Shown piece after piece: positions 1-9,201 of a stretch of DNA of 64,000 bases (within the stretch, counting starts at the first letter, position 1; every line of letters begins with the position of its first letter). Below the pieces are notes generated by a model that ran no database searches, was not told the origin of the DNA, and was given only the letters and a program-made list of their open reading frames with translations. The stretch comes from Scolanthus callimorphus (lineage: Eukaryota; Cnidaria; Anthozoa; Actiniaria; Edwardsiidae). A program made the position numbers and the translations under genes. The stretch spans positions 20,136,507 to 20,200,506 of the forward strand of contig CM066922.1 in the NCBI GenBank assembly GCA_033964015.1, read 5' to 3'.

Positions 1-868
1 TGAGACTCATGGTAAAATTGCGAGAGTTGGCTTCCAGGCACTATTGACTGCGTCAAGAGCAAAATGACATGGGGAGTACCCAGACCTTAAAATGAGCATA
101 ATTCAAGCGATATAGAAACATTTCTGTGGCTAGGTTCGTTCCACGACATTCGACGGTGATCCCTACCATTTTGTTATAACTTAACTTACTTAACCTTATT
201 TCCCGCGAGCAGAGGCTATTTTTCGAGCTGCGTCACAAAAGCTTCCTTTGTTTAGTTTAGTTTACTAACTATGGTTTTTAATGAAAGGAGAGCTAAACAC
301 AACAAAGGTGTCTCTGGGAATGGTTCGTACCGGAATTTATGGGTGAACTGAAACAAGCGTTGCCTCTCGAGTATCCAGCACAAACCATTTTACCTGGCTG
401 AAGAAGCTTGGATCAATAAATCTCAAATTATCCATAAGTTCTTTGTTCAATGTGCTTTTGAACAGACCAAACCTAAACGGCTCTGCTCTGCTGCAGAATA
501 AAATTCTCCCAGTACAGCGAAATACATGTAGTTCTTTGGACTGACACGCGCCATTTTGTTTTCGTAATTCCCGCCTCTCTAAAGCCGCTGACGCATCTTA
601 CCATGGGCGCAGGAGTGAGCCGCGAAAAAAACTCCGCCTCTGATCATGCGTTGTCATGTCGCAGGGGATACTCTGATCACAATATTTTGTTTTTCATGAT
701 TTGTAATACTTTTGTGATATCTTAGGATCACAACCACACTTTCCTGCCCAAATGGACTTCCGTCGCTTCCGATGGACATTCAACGGTGCGACTTTCACAT
801 GGAAGCTGTAAGTACTGGATTGTGGAATTTGGAATAGGAGCATGAACTCTGGGAATACGTTTATATTT
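1..868. other. intergenic sequence, no gene seen
   Basis: I see no exon, RNA gene or clear repeat boundary here. Short open frames have no recognisable protein character. The Cys-loop channel found further right (4246-7400) lacks its N-terminal exons, which may lie in this stretch unrecognised or left of the window. Confidence 0.4.
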
Positions 869-878
869 CCTCACAGCC

Positions 879-1197
879 CATTCTCGTACCCAGAGCTCCC
901 CAGCTCCTCTGCTCGCAGGGGAGGCTATGGGGACATCCATTTGAGGGCCATCGCTGATTGGCTAATTTTGAGCATTGGAGCATGCCCTGAAAGGTCTTCT
1001 CTCAGCGGCTCTGTATTAAATCTCGCGCATGCGTCAGTCGCTGTCACCAGAGCAATCGTACCAGAGCCTGTGCATCTTTGATACATAAGATGCGCATAAG
1101 ATGCGCTGGCCTAAAAGATACGCGGGCTCTGGGAACGAGATTGTCACCAGAGCCTCCCCGCGAGGGTACGAGCCGGGGAGCTGTGGGTTCGAGAATG
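879..1197. mobile_element. Mutator-like MITE, copy 1
   Basis: Inverted-repeat element beginning CATTCTCGTACCCAGAGCTC and ending in its reverse complement, with CGAGAATG at the right edge. A perfect 10-bp direct duplication CCTCACAGCC flanks it (869-878 and 1198-1207). A second copy at 63574-63793 has the same termini and a 9-bp duplication. Compared with that copy, this one carries about 90 extra bases near 1050-1140. No coding capacity. Long inverted ends with 9-10 bp target duplications fit Mutator-like elements; the superfamily is inferred. Confidence 0.75.
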
Positions 1198-1222
1198 CCT
1201 CACAGCCTTGCTGCACAAAGAC

Positions 1223-1364
1223 AGGGACATCAACTCTCCCGGTTTTGCGGGAGTCTAAAGATTTTCGCTCTGTCCCGGGAAAATTCAAGAGGACTGCCAT
1301 ACATTTACTGTATTCTCCAGAGAGAATTTAAGGAAATTTCGCCATTTCAAGGGGTGATGTCCCT
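1223..1364. repeat. dispersed short inverted-repeat family R1
   Basis: Starts AGGGACATCAACTCTCCCGG and ends near GTGATGTCCCT, so the ends are roughly complementary. Internal landmark: ATTTCGCCATTTCAAGG. Related copies lie at 15738-15913, 34620-34793 (inverted) and 45525-45665 (inverted), with a fragment near 4110-4138. Non-coding, probably a MITE. Confidence 0.65.
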
Positions 1365-1372
1365 ATCTCTGC

Positions 1373-2000
1373 TGTAAGGAAGTAATAATTATTTATGATT
1401 GGGGCTACTATTTTTGTGGGGAGGGTCACAATCCTTTTCACCCTATAAGTGAAGGGTCAAAACTTTTCCCCACCAAAACAGTTCTCTTAAAGGGATCCTG
1501 AGGCCTTTCTTTCTTTTTAAATATATGGTGCCTTATAAATAACAAGCATCTGAAGAATGTCTGAAAAAAAAAGAGAAACGAAAGAAAAACAGAACAATAT
1601 TGGTCCATGCAATGCAACCTGGCTGCTGGAAATGTCCTAACACTTTCAAAATCTGGAAAAGGACATTTCCAGGATTTTACTGCCATTTTCATAATTCTGC
1701 ACCTCCCACTTGACATTTCCAAATGCCAAACTGCATTTTGACTTCTGTCAATCAAGTTCTAAGTTTGGTTTACATTGTACGGTAAAAAAATTGTGGTTTG
1801 ACAGCCTAGCTAGCCCCTATCAGTTCACAAAATCTATGAAAGCCTTCATGAAATAACCCAGAGTTGTTCACTCATTTGATTGACAGAAGCCAAACTGAGG
1901 TTGTTGGTCAGTGTAGAGTTCACAGAATTATGAAAATCATTAGTAATGACCAATGTGAACCCGTACAGTTTTTTCAATAATAGTACAATAATAATAACAA
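1373..2000. other. intergenic, nothing recognised
   Basis: AT-rich sequence between a repeat and the TGDS-like copy. I see no exon or repeat in it that recurs in this window. Confidence 0.35.
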
Positions 2001-3222
2001 TTAGCAAATATATCTATCAAAATATTGTGTCACCATTTCCACATGGTATCGGGAGAATGACTTGGCGACAAGAGAGGTTTGCAAGTGTCCCATTTTCATC
2101 ACAGTATTTGTTGTACTGCCAATAGGGAAGGGTCTGAGGGCTAGCTCGGCAGAAGGCCATTTATTCATCGCCGCAGGATCAGTATAACAGTCTATAGTTT
2201 TCTGTAACCCTTCTTCCCAAGATACTTTTGGCTCCCATCCAAGGGCTCTCACTTTGAAGAATCCATGGGTATCTTTATCATAAAAGGCCTATCCTCAACA
2301 TACTCAATGTATTTCTGAATTTCTTCTCTGTGCATTTTCCTTTCATCTTGGTAATAATTCTCTGGCTAGGTCTAAAATATTAATAGCAAAATCACTAACG
2401 CGTTGTAGGTTTCTCCATCCTGCCCTATGGAGAATTTCATCAAATGCCTCAGCAACATCTGACCACATATAAGAAATTCCTCTCCTGCTTGCCATCCCCA
2501 TGTATAAAGCATTTTCGGTCTTGATGTAAAAGGGAAATGAATTTAGGTATAACTGTTTCTGGGTATTTATGAGGGCCATACACATTATTACTTTGTGACA
2601 ATAACTGGAAACTTGAAACTCTCTAAATAAGACATTACAATACACTCCGCCGCAGCCTTCGATGCTGCATAGGGGTTACTGGCCTTAGAGGAGAGGTCTC
2701 GATTTGGTTGTTCAGCATTTTGCATCACCGCCATAGACTTCATCAGTGCTGACATGAATAAATCTCTTCACCTTAGCTTCATGAGCAACATTTATAAGCA
2801 CATGTGTACCGTATACATTATTTTAGTGAAATCTAAAGAACTCCAAAATGAGTTATCCACATGAGACTGAGCTGCAAAGTGCATCACCGTGTCTATTCGT
2901 TCAGCTTGGAAAATATACTTGAGGTAGTTCGCTTCACAGACATCTCCTTCGATAAACTTGTAGTTTGGTTTCCTTGAATTTGCCTCAAGTTTTTCAAACT
3001 GGCGCAGTAATCAAGTTTATCCAAGTTCACCACGAAATATCTGGATATCTTTCCACTAGTAAAATTACAACATGAGATCCAATAAATCCAGCTCCACCAG
3101 TTACTAAGATCCGCTCTTGTAGAATGCTTCCTGCAGAAATCGCATTTTTTCTCGGTTTCCATGAGAATTTGTAAGTTTATTCACTTCCGCAAGAAGCCAC
3201 TATCGTCCGAATCGTCCGCCAT
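2001..3222 (-). pseudogene. TGDS: TGDS-like dTDP-glucose 4,6-dehydratase, intronless and frameshifted
   Basis: Reading the minus strand from ATG at 3222 gives, in shifting frames, the hallmarks of an extended short-chain dehydratase/epimerase. These are the Rossmann motif TGGAGFIGSHVV, the strand end NLDKLDYCAS, then HFAAQSHVDNS, the STDEVYG motif, and a C-terminal MRALGWEPKVSWEEGL block (about 2252). This order and spacing match TGDS, an NAD-dependent enzyme of nucleotide-sugar metabolism. The whole protein is laid out without introns across 1.2 kb. At least eight single-base shifts are needed to follow it, and an early stop follows the first 13 codons. Most shifts are one-base losses in A or T runs (for example near 3050, 2985 and 2820). 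A processed pseudogene is the simplest reading. A single-exon gene with sequencing indels is the alternative. Confidence 0.8.
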
Positions 3223-4245
3223 CTTGAGACGTGGCATCAGACCCAGTCTTCCTCGCACCTTTTGCTCACCCGCAAAAATAATTCCAGTTTCGTCCGCTTC
3301 TAGAATAAAAACAGAATAAACTAGCGGTTTCAATTGAAAGTAAAATGCTGCGAGCGCGATTTACAATCTACAGCCTTGGTGTACACTTAAGCGGCTGCTT
3401 CTTGTTGGGGTAGAAATGCTATATCTCTTTGATTGACCGTTGCCTATTGTTGTCGTGTTTTACTGCATGCCTGGCCTTTCAAGTAGAAGCCACAAAGGTG
3501 AGAGACGTTTGCTTTGGCAAACAGCAGCTTAACCGAGAAATTTGGTAATTACAATAAACATTTATATACCGACTGTAGACGGCTGTTAGCAAAAGTTGCA
3601 TTTCACTGCAGGTCTTCAGCTTTTCGAACACAAGACATCGGATAATCTGATGCTGGCACGCGACTGCAACTATTAATAAACAAACACTGAATAAAACCAA
3701 ATTGATTGTGAAAATAGCGCTTCTCTTGCAAAGTACAGCACAGATAGCTAAAATAAACGTACATCTCTCATTGTGAACATTATTTGGTCTCAGACGTACC
3801 TTAAAAGGATAAAATGCAGTAAAACCCGGCATTACAAAAGCGGAGATGTTTCGCGGGCGATATCAGGAGATCTCATGGGTGAGTGCTATTTCCTGTCTAC
3901 ATCCCCCATCGCAAAATGTGTCGTCGTGATAGTGAGGCTCAAAAGCCGTACGTCCAGCCCGTTGAAGCGACCTCGAATAAAATCGTGTTATGCAAATCGC
4001 GGCCGGCTGCAAATCTCGCCCTTCGCAGGGAATCATTCTTCGTAGCGAATATGTGCTGCTCCTAACGTCGCAGCAATTACTTGCAAAAATTCTTCGATTC
4101 GTACCTTCTGGGAGAATTGCAGGAAATTTCGCCATGTATCTGGGTGGTCATTTTTAACTTCTTTAAAATCTTTTTAATTTCTTTAAATCTCGGCAAAATA
4201 CGGATATTATTACAGGATTTTACTTTTATTCAAAACTTCACTCAG
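3223..4245. other. intergenic or intronic stretch, no exon recognised
   Basis: If the Cys-loop channel gene extends left, this is intron. I searched for the Cys-loop disulfide signature and found none. An R1 repeat fragment (GGAGAATTGCAGGAAATTTC) lies near 4110-4138. Confidence 0.35.
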
Positions 4246-4832
4246 ATTCAAGCACCGAAGATGACGTCATCGTACGATGGCGAAACGATGGGATGATCAT
4301 CTCCAAAGATGTCGAGATCTCACAGTACTCGATAACGGAAGTGACCAACCAAAATCTAAAGGAGTTTATAATACAGGTACTACATATGCATTGAAAAATG
4401 GATGAATATTATAAGATGTTTTAGTAAAATAAACCCCCAAAATGAGGATGTCTGAAGAAACCCATCCATGGGTAAAGCTGAATTTCCATGGTAGAAGAAT
4501 GGGAAGTGCATGTCTATCCATGTGAATTTCAAACATTCCCTTGCGTGTGCCTTGGGAAATTCAGCTTTTCCAATGGATGGGTTTCTGTAGAAATCCCAGC
4601 TGTGACTACCATGATAACTTCGGCTTCACCAAAAATGCAGCTCAAAAATAATCCCAACGATCGATTTTAAAAGATGTTGAAAGAGAGTAATGTATTTTAA
4701 ACTATCTTCCCTGAAACCAAACGCATGTGATTACATCAATTCCGAATAAAATAATAGGAATTTGCAAATTATTACTCACGACAGTCAGCAGGGGCTCAGC
4801 TTAAATCCGCTTAATTCTTGTTTCATACTTCC

Positions 4833-4865
<33 letters not shown>

Positions 4866-7400
4866 ACCACCCCCACAAAAAAAAAAAAATACTTATACTA
4901 AAAACAGCCAAGGCCACCATGCTCAATCTCGTACCAAGAGCCCGTCATCTTTTGGCCAGCGGCAAGATTCAGGGCTCTGGGGAATCCGTGCATGCGTGGT
5001 AGGTCAAAAACGTAACAAACTTTCATACAACCTGCAAACCGGAAACCCAGAATCTGGGTTTTAATAAAATCGATTCCCCAGAGCCCTGAATCTTGCCGCT
5101 GGCCAAAAGATGACGGGCTCGGGTACGAGATTGGGCCATGCTATGCAATTCGTGCCTCAAATCGTAAAATCTCATACTCCAAAAATTATTTGCAACTCCC
5201 CGCAAATGGGCCTCGGCATTTCACTGTGCAAAGGCCTCGGCTAACAATGTTTTAGTCAAATCACACTAGTGTCCAATGGTGCGTTCTGATTGGTTGAGCT
5301 ATTAGTAGGCTATAAGTTATAGACTTAAGCTAAACTAGGGACACAAATTTCCTCTATATGTTTCCCAATTTAGCCACGCGAAAAGTGTCGGATTTGAAAG
5401 CCAGAAAATGGCAAATGACCAGACCAGAAAACGTTTTTGGCTATATAAATTGACCTACTAGTGTGATTTGACTAAAACAATTATTCCTCTCGGCTTTTGA
5501 CTCAAAGACCATTCGGGCTCGAGGAATAATCGTTCAATATTATGCGTCAGGTGTATTCTCCGAGCCAAAGGCGACGGTCGTCCTTCAGCGCCGTCTGATG
5601 TACTACGTGTACAGCTACTACCTCCCGCCGGGCTGGTCTGCTTCCTCAGTTGGATCTCCTTCTGGATCGACCCTCGTTCTGTCCCAGCGCGCGTCTCTCT
5701 TGGTGTCATAACCATTCTTGCTATGGGTAAGCACCGGAGACCATCAAGAGGAGCCTCCATCTACTCCACTAGGTCTAAGTGGAGTAGATGGAGGCTCCTC
5801 TTGATGGGCTCCTGACTCCTAGGTCTAGCCAGGAGCCCACTTATGTTAGGGGTTGAAAATGGACGATAGCTAAAACGAATGCGCGCTCTGCATTTGCCCA
5901 CTGTGGTACGATTCACGCAACCATGGTTATCGGCTTTTTGTATGCACGGGGATCCAGCGCCACTGAAAACTAATCCGGCTACTTATAAATCCCGTGAGGC
6001 GACCTTTGGCCAGCCCTCTCACAAGGAGCTGGATCATTGAGTCGGACGGCATGGCTTCGTAGACACTGTTCACACGAGACCGGTATAAAATCGCAGCGGT
6101 ACAATTCCGGTACGGAACCGCCGCGCGTTCACACGGGACCTGCGGTACCGGCCGATTTTGGCACGGCTAGGCCATGTGAACACTGTTGCGAAACGTGCCA
6201 GAATTGTACGGTACCGTATGAACAGGCGGTACCCGAAATTGTACCAGTCCGGTTTGTACCGGTCTCGTTTGAACGGGCTCTCAAATGATAGGGTAACATT
6301 TCGTGTATTTCACAACGAATTCTACTTCATTGCATTTCCTTTCTGTTCTTTCTTTCTTCGATAACAGGCGGTTTCCTTCACCCTAATAGCGGGCCAGCTG
6401 ACGTGTCTTATGCTACCGCTCTAGACGTATATATCATCAGTTGTTACGTGTTTGTGTTCGCTACGTTACTGGAATTCTCGTTTGTCCATTACGGAATTTC
6501 CTACGTCGAAAAGGTAAGAACCAGGCCTGTTATTGGACCAAAAGCAAGAAAAACAAACTCGTGCAGTGGATATCAGCCTCACATTCTGAGTGGGTTCCCT
6601 GTGATAGATGAGCCGAGTGAAAGCGTTGGTCGGGGCTCTGGTGACGTCATATCTCCTACCTACCACCGAGATGCCCGCACAGAATGCCTGTGTTTCTAAC
6701 GGGTTCCCTGAGGATCGGGCGAGTGAAAGCGCGAGGCTTGGTGCGAGGCTTGGTGCGAGGCTCTCGCGTGAAGTCACATCTCCTACCTACCACAGGTAGC
6801 CCGTCAAGAACGCACGGAATTAGGCCGCTTAGTAAATCAAAGTGTAAAATAAAGTGTAAACTATAAGACAGCGGTCTGATTTCCTTGACAAGGTTCAGCG
6901 AAAAAATAGGCGAGAATAAAACTTTCACAGGAAAAATACTGCTGAGAAAGGGCGGAGGGCAAGAAATCAAGGGGAGAATAGAAAATAAAATGTTGGTCAG
7001 CAAGAACGGATATGCTCACTCATTTGAATATTTTCTCTTACAGTACCAAGATGAGAAAGAAGCGGAAAAAGAACAAGCCTTCAAAATCGAATCTCTTCAT
7101 GCACATACGAACAAAGACGAACAAGCAGCAGCTACTGAAAACGGCACTGCGCAGCCTCCGACAAACGACACTACGTCACATCCGGTTCAGATTAGACCGA
7201 AATGGAAGACGGGAAGACTGTTTAGGATAAAGGACAATTACATGAGGTTTAGTGCTACGTCACTGGAGACATACTCGCGGGCGGTTTTTCCTCTGATTTT
7301 ATCGTTTTTAATGTATTTTACTGGATGTTTTTGTATCCACCAAAATGATATGAACAAAGTTTCTTGGGTGCTTTCCATTTACCAAACATTTCTGGTTTGA
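4246..7400 (+). CDS. Cys-loop ligand-gated ion channel, 3' exons (partial, frame-disrupted)
   Basis: Four exons of a pentameric ligand-gated channel subunit (GABA-A/glycine receptor-like superfamily). Exon 4246-4376 (acceptor ctcag, donor gtac) encodes the late extracellular domain, with DDVIVRWRND and EISQYSITEV. Exon 5551-5726 encodes TM1 and TM2 (LQRRLMYYVYSYYLPP, then LVCFLSWISFWIDP and ARVSLGVITILAM; donor gtaagc). Exon 6368-6513 (acceptor ataacag, donor gtaaga) encodes TM3 (VSYATALDVYIISC). Exon 7044-7400 encodes the acidic TM3-TM4 loop and TM4 (YSRAVFPLILSFLMYF). Junction phases agree for 5726/6368 (phase 1) and 6513/7044 (phase 0). Two problems are visible: a one-base deficit inside TM1 near 5630, and a phase mismatch between 4376 and 5551. 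The last ~10 codons and the stop fall in a dispersed repeat (7364-7682). The signal peptide, most of the ligand-binding domain and the Cys loop are not seen. Ligand and ion selectivity cannot be called. Confidence 0.72.
4452..4592. repeat. short palindromic repeat
   Basis: Ends are complementary: AAACCCATCCATGGGTAAAG at the left, CAATGGATGGGTTTCT at the right. The internal word GGGAAATTCAGCTTTTCC recurs near 13965 and 14695. Lies in a channel-gene intron. Confidence 0.5.
4834..4865. repeat. poly-C tract, about 32 bases
   Basis: An uninterrupted C run, followed by ACCACCCCCAC and an A run. Located in an intron of the channel gene. Length will be unreliable in any assembly. Confidence 0.85.
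4924..5135. mobile_element. MITE with ~65-bp terminal inverted repeats
   Basis: The left arm starting CAATCTCGTACCAAGAGCCC is mirrored by the right arm ending GGGCTCGGGTACGAGATTG. Both include CAAGATTCAGGGCTCTGGGG or its complement. CCATGCT occurs on both sides (4917-4923, 5136-5142) as a possible 7-bp target duplication. No ORF. Confidence 0.65.
5248..5479. mobile_element. MITE with ~22-bp terminal inverted repeats
   Basis: TTTTAGTCAAATCACACTAG at 5250 is mirrored by CTAGTGTGATTTGACTAAAA ending at 5477. The interior carries the word AGCTAAACTAGGGACACA, shared with the repeat at 61316-61566. It lies 71 bases before the TM1 exon of the channel gene. Confidence 0.65.
5741..5840. repeat. two consecutive hairpins with the same loop word
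   Basis: 5741-5807 is a perfect inverted repeat: two 30-bp arms around the 7-base loop AGGTCTA. It overlaps a second hairpin with 10-bp arms TGGGCTCCTG/CAGGAGCCCA (about 5804-5840), whose loop also contains CTAGGTCTA. The first arm begins 14 bases after the 5' splice site at 5727 of the channel gene. Confidence 0.9.
6065..6280. mobile_element. GTTCACAC-type MITE, copy 1
   Basis: Starts CTGTTCACACGAGACCGGTA and ends TACCGGTCTCGTTTGAACGG, so the ends are complementary. The interior is rich in GGTACCG words. A second copy at 63416-63849 shares termini and interior. It ends about 90 bases before the TM3 exon of the channel gene. Confidence 0.7.
6543..6910 (+). repeat. long direct repeat, left copy
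   Basis: The segment from AGCAAGAAAAACAAACTCG to GGTTCAGCGAAA recurs in the same orientation at 9285-9655. Inside are two imperfect sub-units, each built on GGGTTCCCTG, GACGTCA and CTACCTACCAC. It lies in the intron between the TM3 and TM4 exons of the channel gene. Confidence 0.7.
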
Positions 7401-7682
7401 GTTTCAGGGGATTCCTGTGGTCAAATGGCACGGTCCAAACCGAAAAGTCACGTGAATTCTCCATTGGAAAACGAAATAGGCTGGGGTGCTTTCCATTTAC
7501 CAAATGGAAAGCGTCATCCCGGCGAAATAACGGGAATGATGTTTCAAAATTTCCAGGTTCTGGGTATAGGTAAACTCGAAAGGTTGTCCCAAATTTCCGA
7601 AATGTTTTCCCGGGTTTGGCGCTTTCCAATGACTTCTGACCTAAAATTCCCAGAATGTTGTCAAATGGAGTGCGCCCCTTAT
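7364..7682. repeat. palindromic repeat overlapping the channel stop codon
   Basis: Begins GGGTGCTTTCCATTTACC, and the right end is its approximate complement (CAAATGGAGTGCGCCCC). The word GGGGTGCTTTCCATTTACC occurs again internally at about 7485. A related sequence is at 14420-14520. The channel reading frame runs into the left end and stops at 7400, so the last residues are repeat-derived. Confidence 0.55.
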
Positions 7683-7689
7683 CTGCTGC

Positions 7690-8280
7690 ATACATGCATA
7701 CCTATAACCACATCGTAGGAGAAAGGAACGAAGCCCCGACACATGGATAGTGAGTCAGTCAAACTAAGACTGGGGCCAAAAGAGCTGTTCCAAAAAATAG
7801 CCGTACCCCTATCGAGGAACCCCAAGTTTTCAAAAATTGCTCAGCCCCTGTGGAAATTTGAAGCGACACCTGCGGAAATTCCGCATTCGCTTGCCTTGTG
7901 ACCCTTGTGTGTGAAAATTCCACAGTTGCAAATGAATACCCTGTGGAAATTCCGGGGTAAAATGAAAGGCCCCGTGGAAATTTCAGGGTCAAACACAACA
8001 ACCCTGTGAAAATTCCAGGTTCCTTGAAAGGGGGTAACGCCGATATAAAGTGGAACAGCCCAATGTTGAATTCACCGTTTTGGCGGTATTCGGATACTGG
8101 GTTCCAGCCCCTGGATTCCAACCAGATTCTATCCCTATCGATTCTGGATATCAAACTGTCTTGGAATCAGGATTCAATAAAAGGTTCCAACGGCCTCTGG
8201 ATTCTGGATTCCAGAGACCATATTCCGGATTCCAATAGCTGGATCCCATATTCCGGTCTATCGCGTCGGTGACTGTACCG
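7690..8280. repeat. low-identity repeat field, no gene
   Basis: Many recurrences of CCCTGTGGAAATTCC-like words (7850-8030) and of GGATTCTGGATTCC-like words (8100-8250). The first set resembles sequence at 45690-45800 and 60090-60250. No coding sequence is supported. Confidence 0.45.
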
Positions 8281-8627
8281 GTACCAATTCGCCTTTGTCA
8301 CAAGGGGAAGCGCCATCTTGAATTTCTAAGCCGATATATTCAGCATGGAAACGAGGCCAAGCAGGGCGCGGGTTTTGCTGATGTTGGAAAGCGAAGCCTG
8401 ATGCTGGGATTTATGGTACAAAAGTTGACTAAGCTACCAAAAAGTACTCCTTATTTGTTTTAGAAACAAAAAGTTTGATTGGCTCATTGCTTTTTTCTGC
8501 TTTGCCGGGTCATTCTGGAAACAAAATGGCGGCGCGTGACAAAGGCGAATGTCGGGGAATTTGCATTCAAGCGTGGACAGAATTTTTTCCGCGTTGTTCG
8601 AGGCGAGACAGAAAAAAACATGCTCTC

Positions 8628-8820
8628 AAAATGCTGCGATTTGATTGGTGGAGACGAGAGTTTTGGCACGTGCTAATTAAAATGCTGTGATTTGATTGGT
8701 GGAGACGAGAGTTTTGCCACGTGCTAATTCAAAACGTCATAGCAACGTCTCGTTTGCCCCATAAAAACGTAGCGTTCCGTGCCTTCGGAACACAACTTTG
8801 CAGCACCCAAAACAACAACA
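8628..8820 (+). promoter_or_regulatory. promoter-like block with a tandem 51-bp CCAAT/E-box unit
   Basis: A 51-bp unit is repeated in tandem (8628-8678, 8679-8729, nearly identical). Each copy carries ATTGG (reverse CCAAT) and CACGTG (E-box). An ATAAAAA stretch follows at about 8761 and then GTTCCGTGCCTTCGGAACAC, an imperfect inverted pair. The arrangement resembles a proximal promoter reading right, but no gene starts immediately downstream on the plus strand. It may be part of a mobile element. Confidence 0.3.
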
Positions 8821-8840
8821 AAAATAATTGATGTCCACGC

Positions 8841-9050
8841 TTACAGCTGTTTCAGGTAACACGCGACTTCGCCGTTGTCAGATTCATGGAGTTTGTTTGT
8901 TGGGTTTATCGGCGCTGTCAATCAGTGCAATCCGTGTGGGCCAATCAAATCTCTGCCCAGTGTTTGGCTTTTCTTGCGAGTCATGTCGCGACAGAAGCTA
9001 ATTCAGTGCACAAGAAAAACCTGGTCGCGTGTTACCTGAAACAGCTGTAA
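8841..9050. mobile_element. MITE with 27-bp terminal inverted repeats
   Basis: TTACAGCTGTTTCAGGTAAC at the left is mirrored by GTTACCTGAAACAGCTGTAA at the right, continuing into CGCGAC. Related sequence lies at 50640-50870 (with GTTACCTGAAACAGCTGTAA) and at 52790-52960. The interior pairs GTGAGCCAATCA-type words. It ends 152 bases beyond the TEX9 stop. Confidence 0.7.
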
Positions 9051-9201
9051 CGCTGTAACAGCAGTTTAATGTACGTTTCGTATTCACAAATATAAATAAG
9101 TTAGTTCATTCTTTGTATAACTGTTATTTACACATTATAGGCACATTATTTACAAAACACCTTTGATAATAAAATGATACACTAGCCTTGTAAGAACATC
9201 G

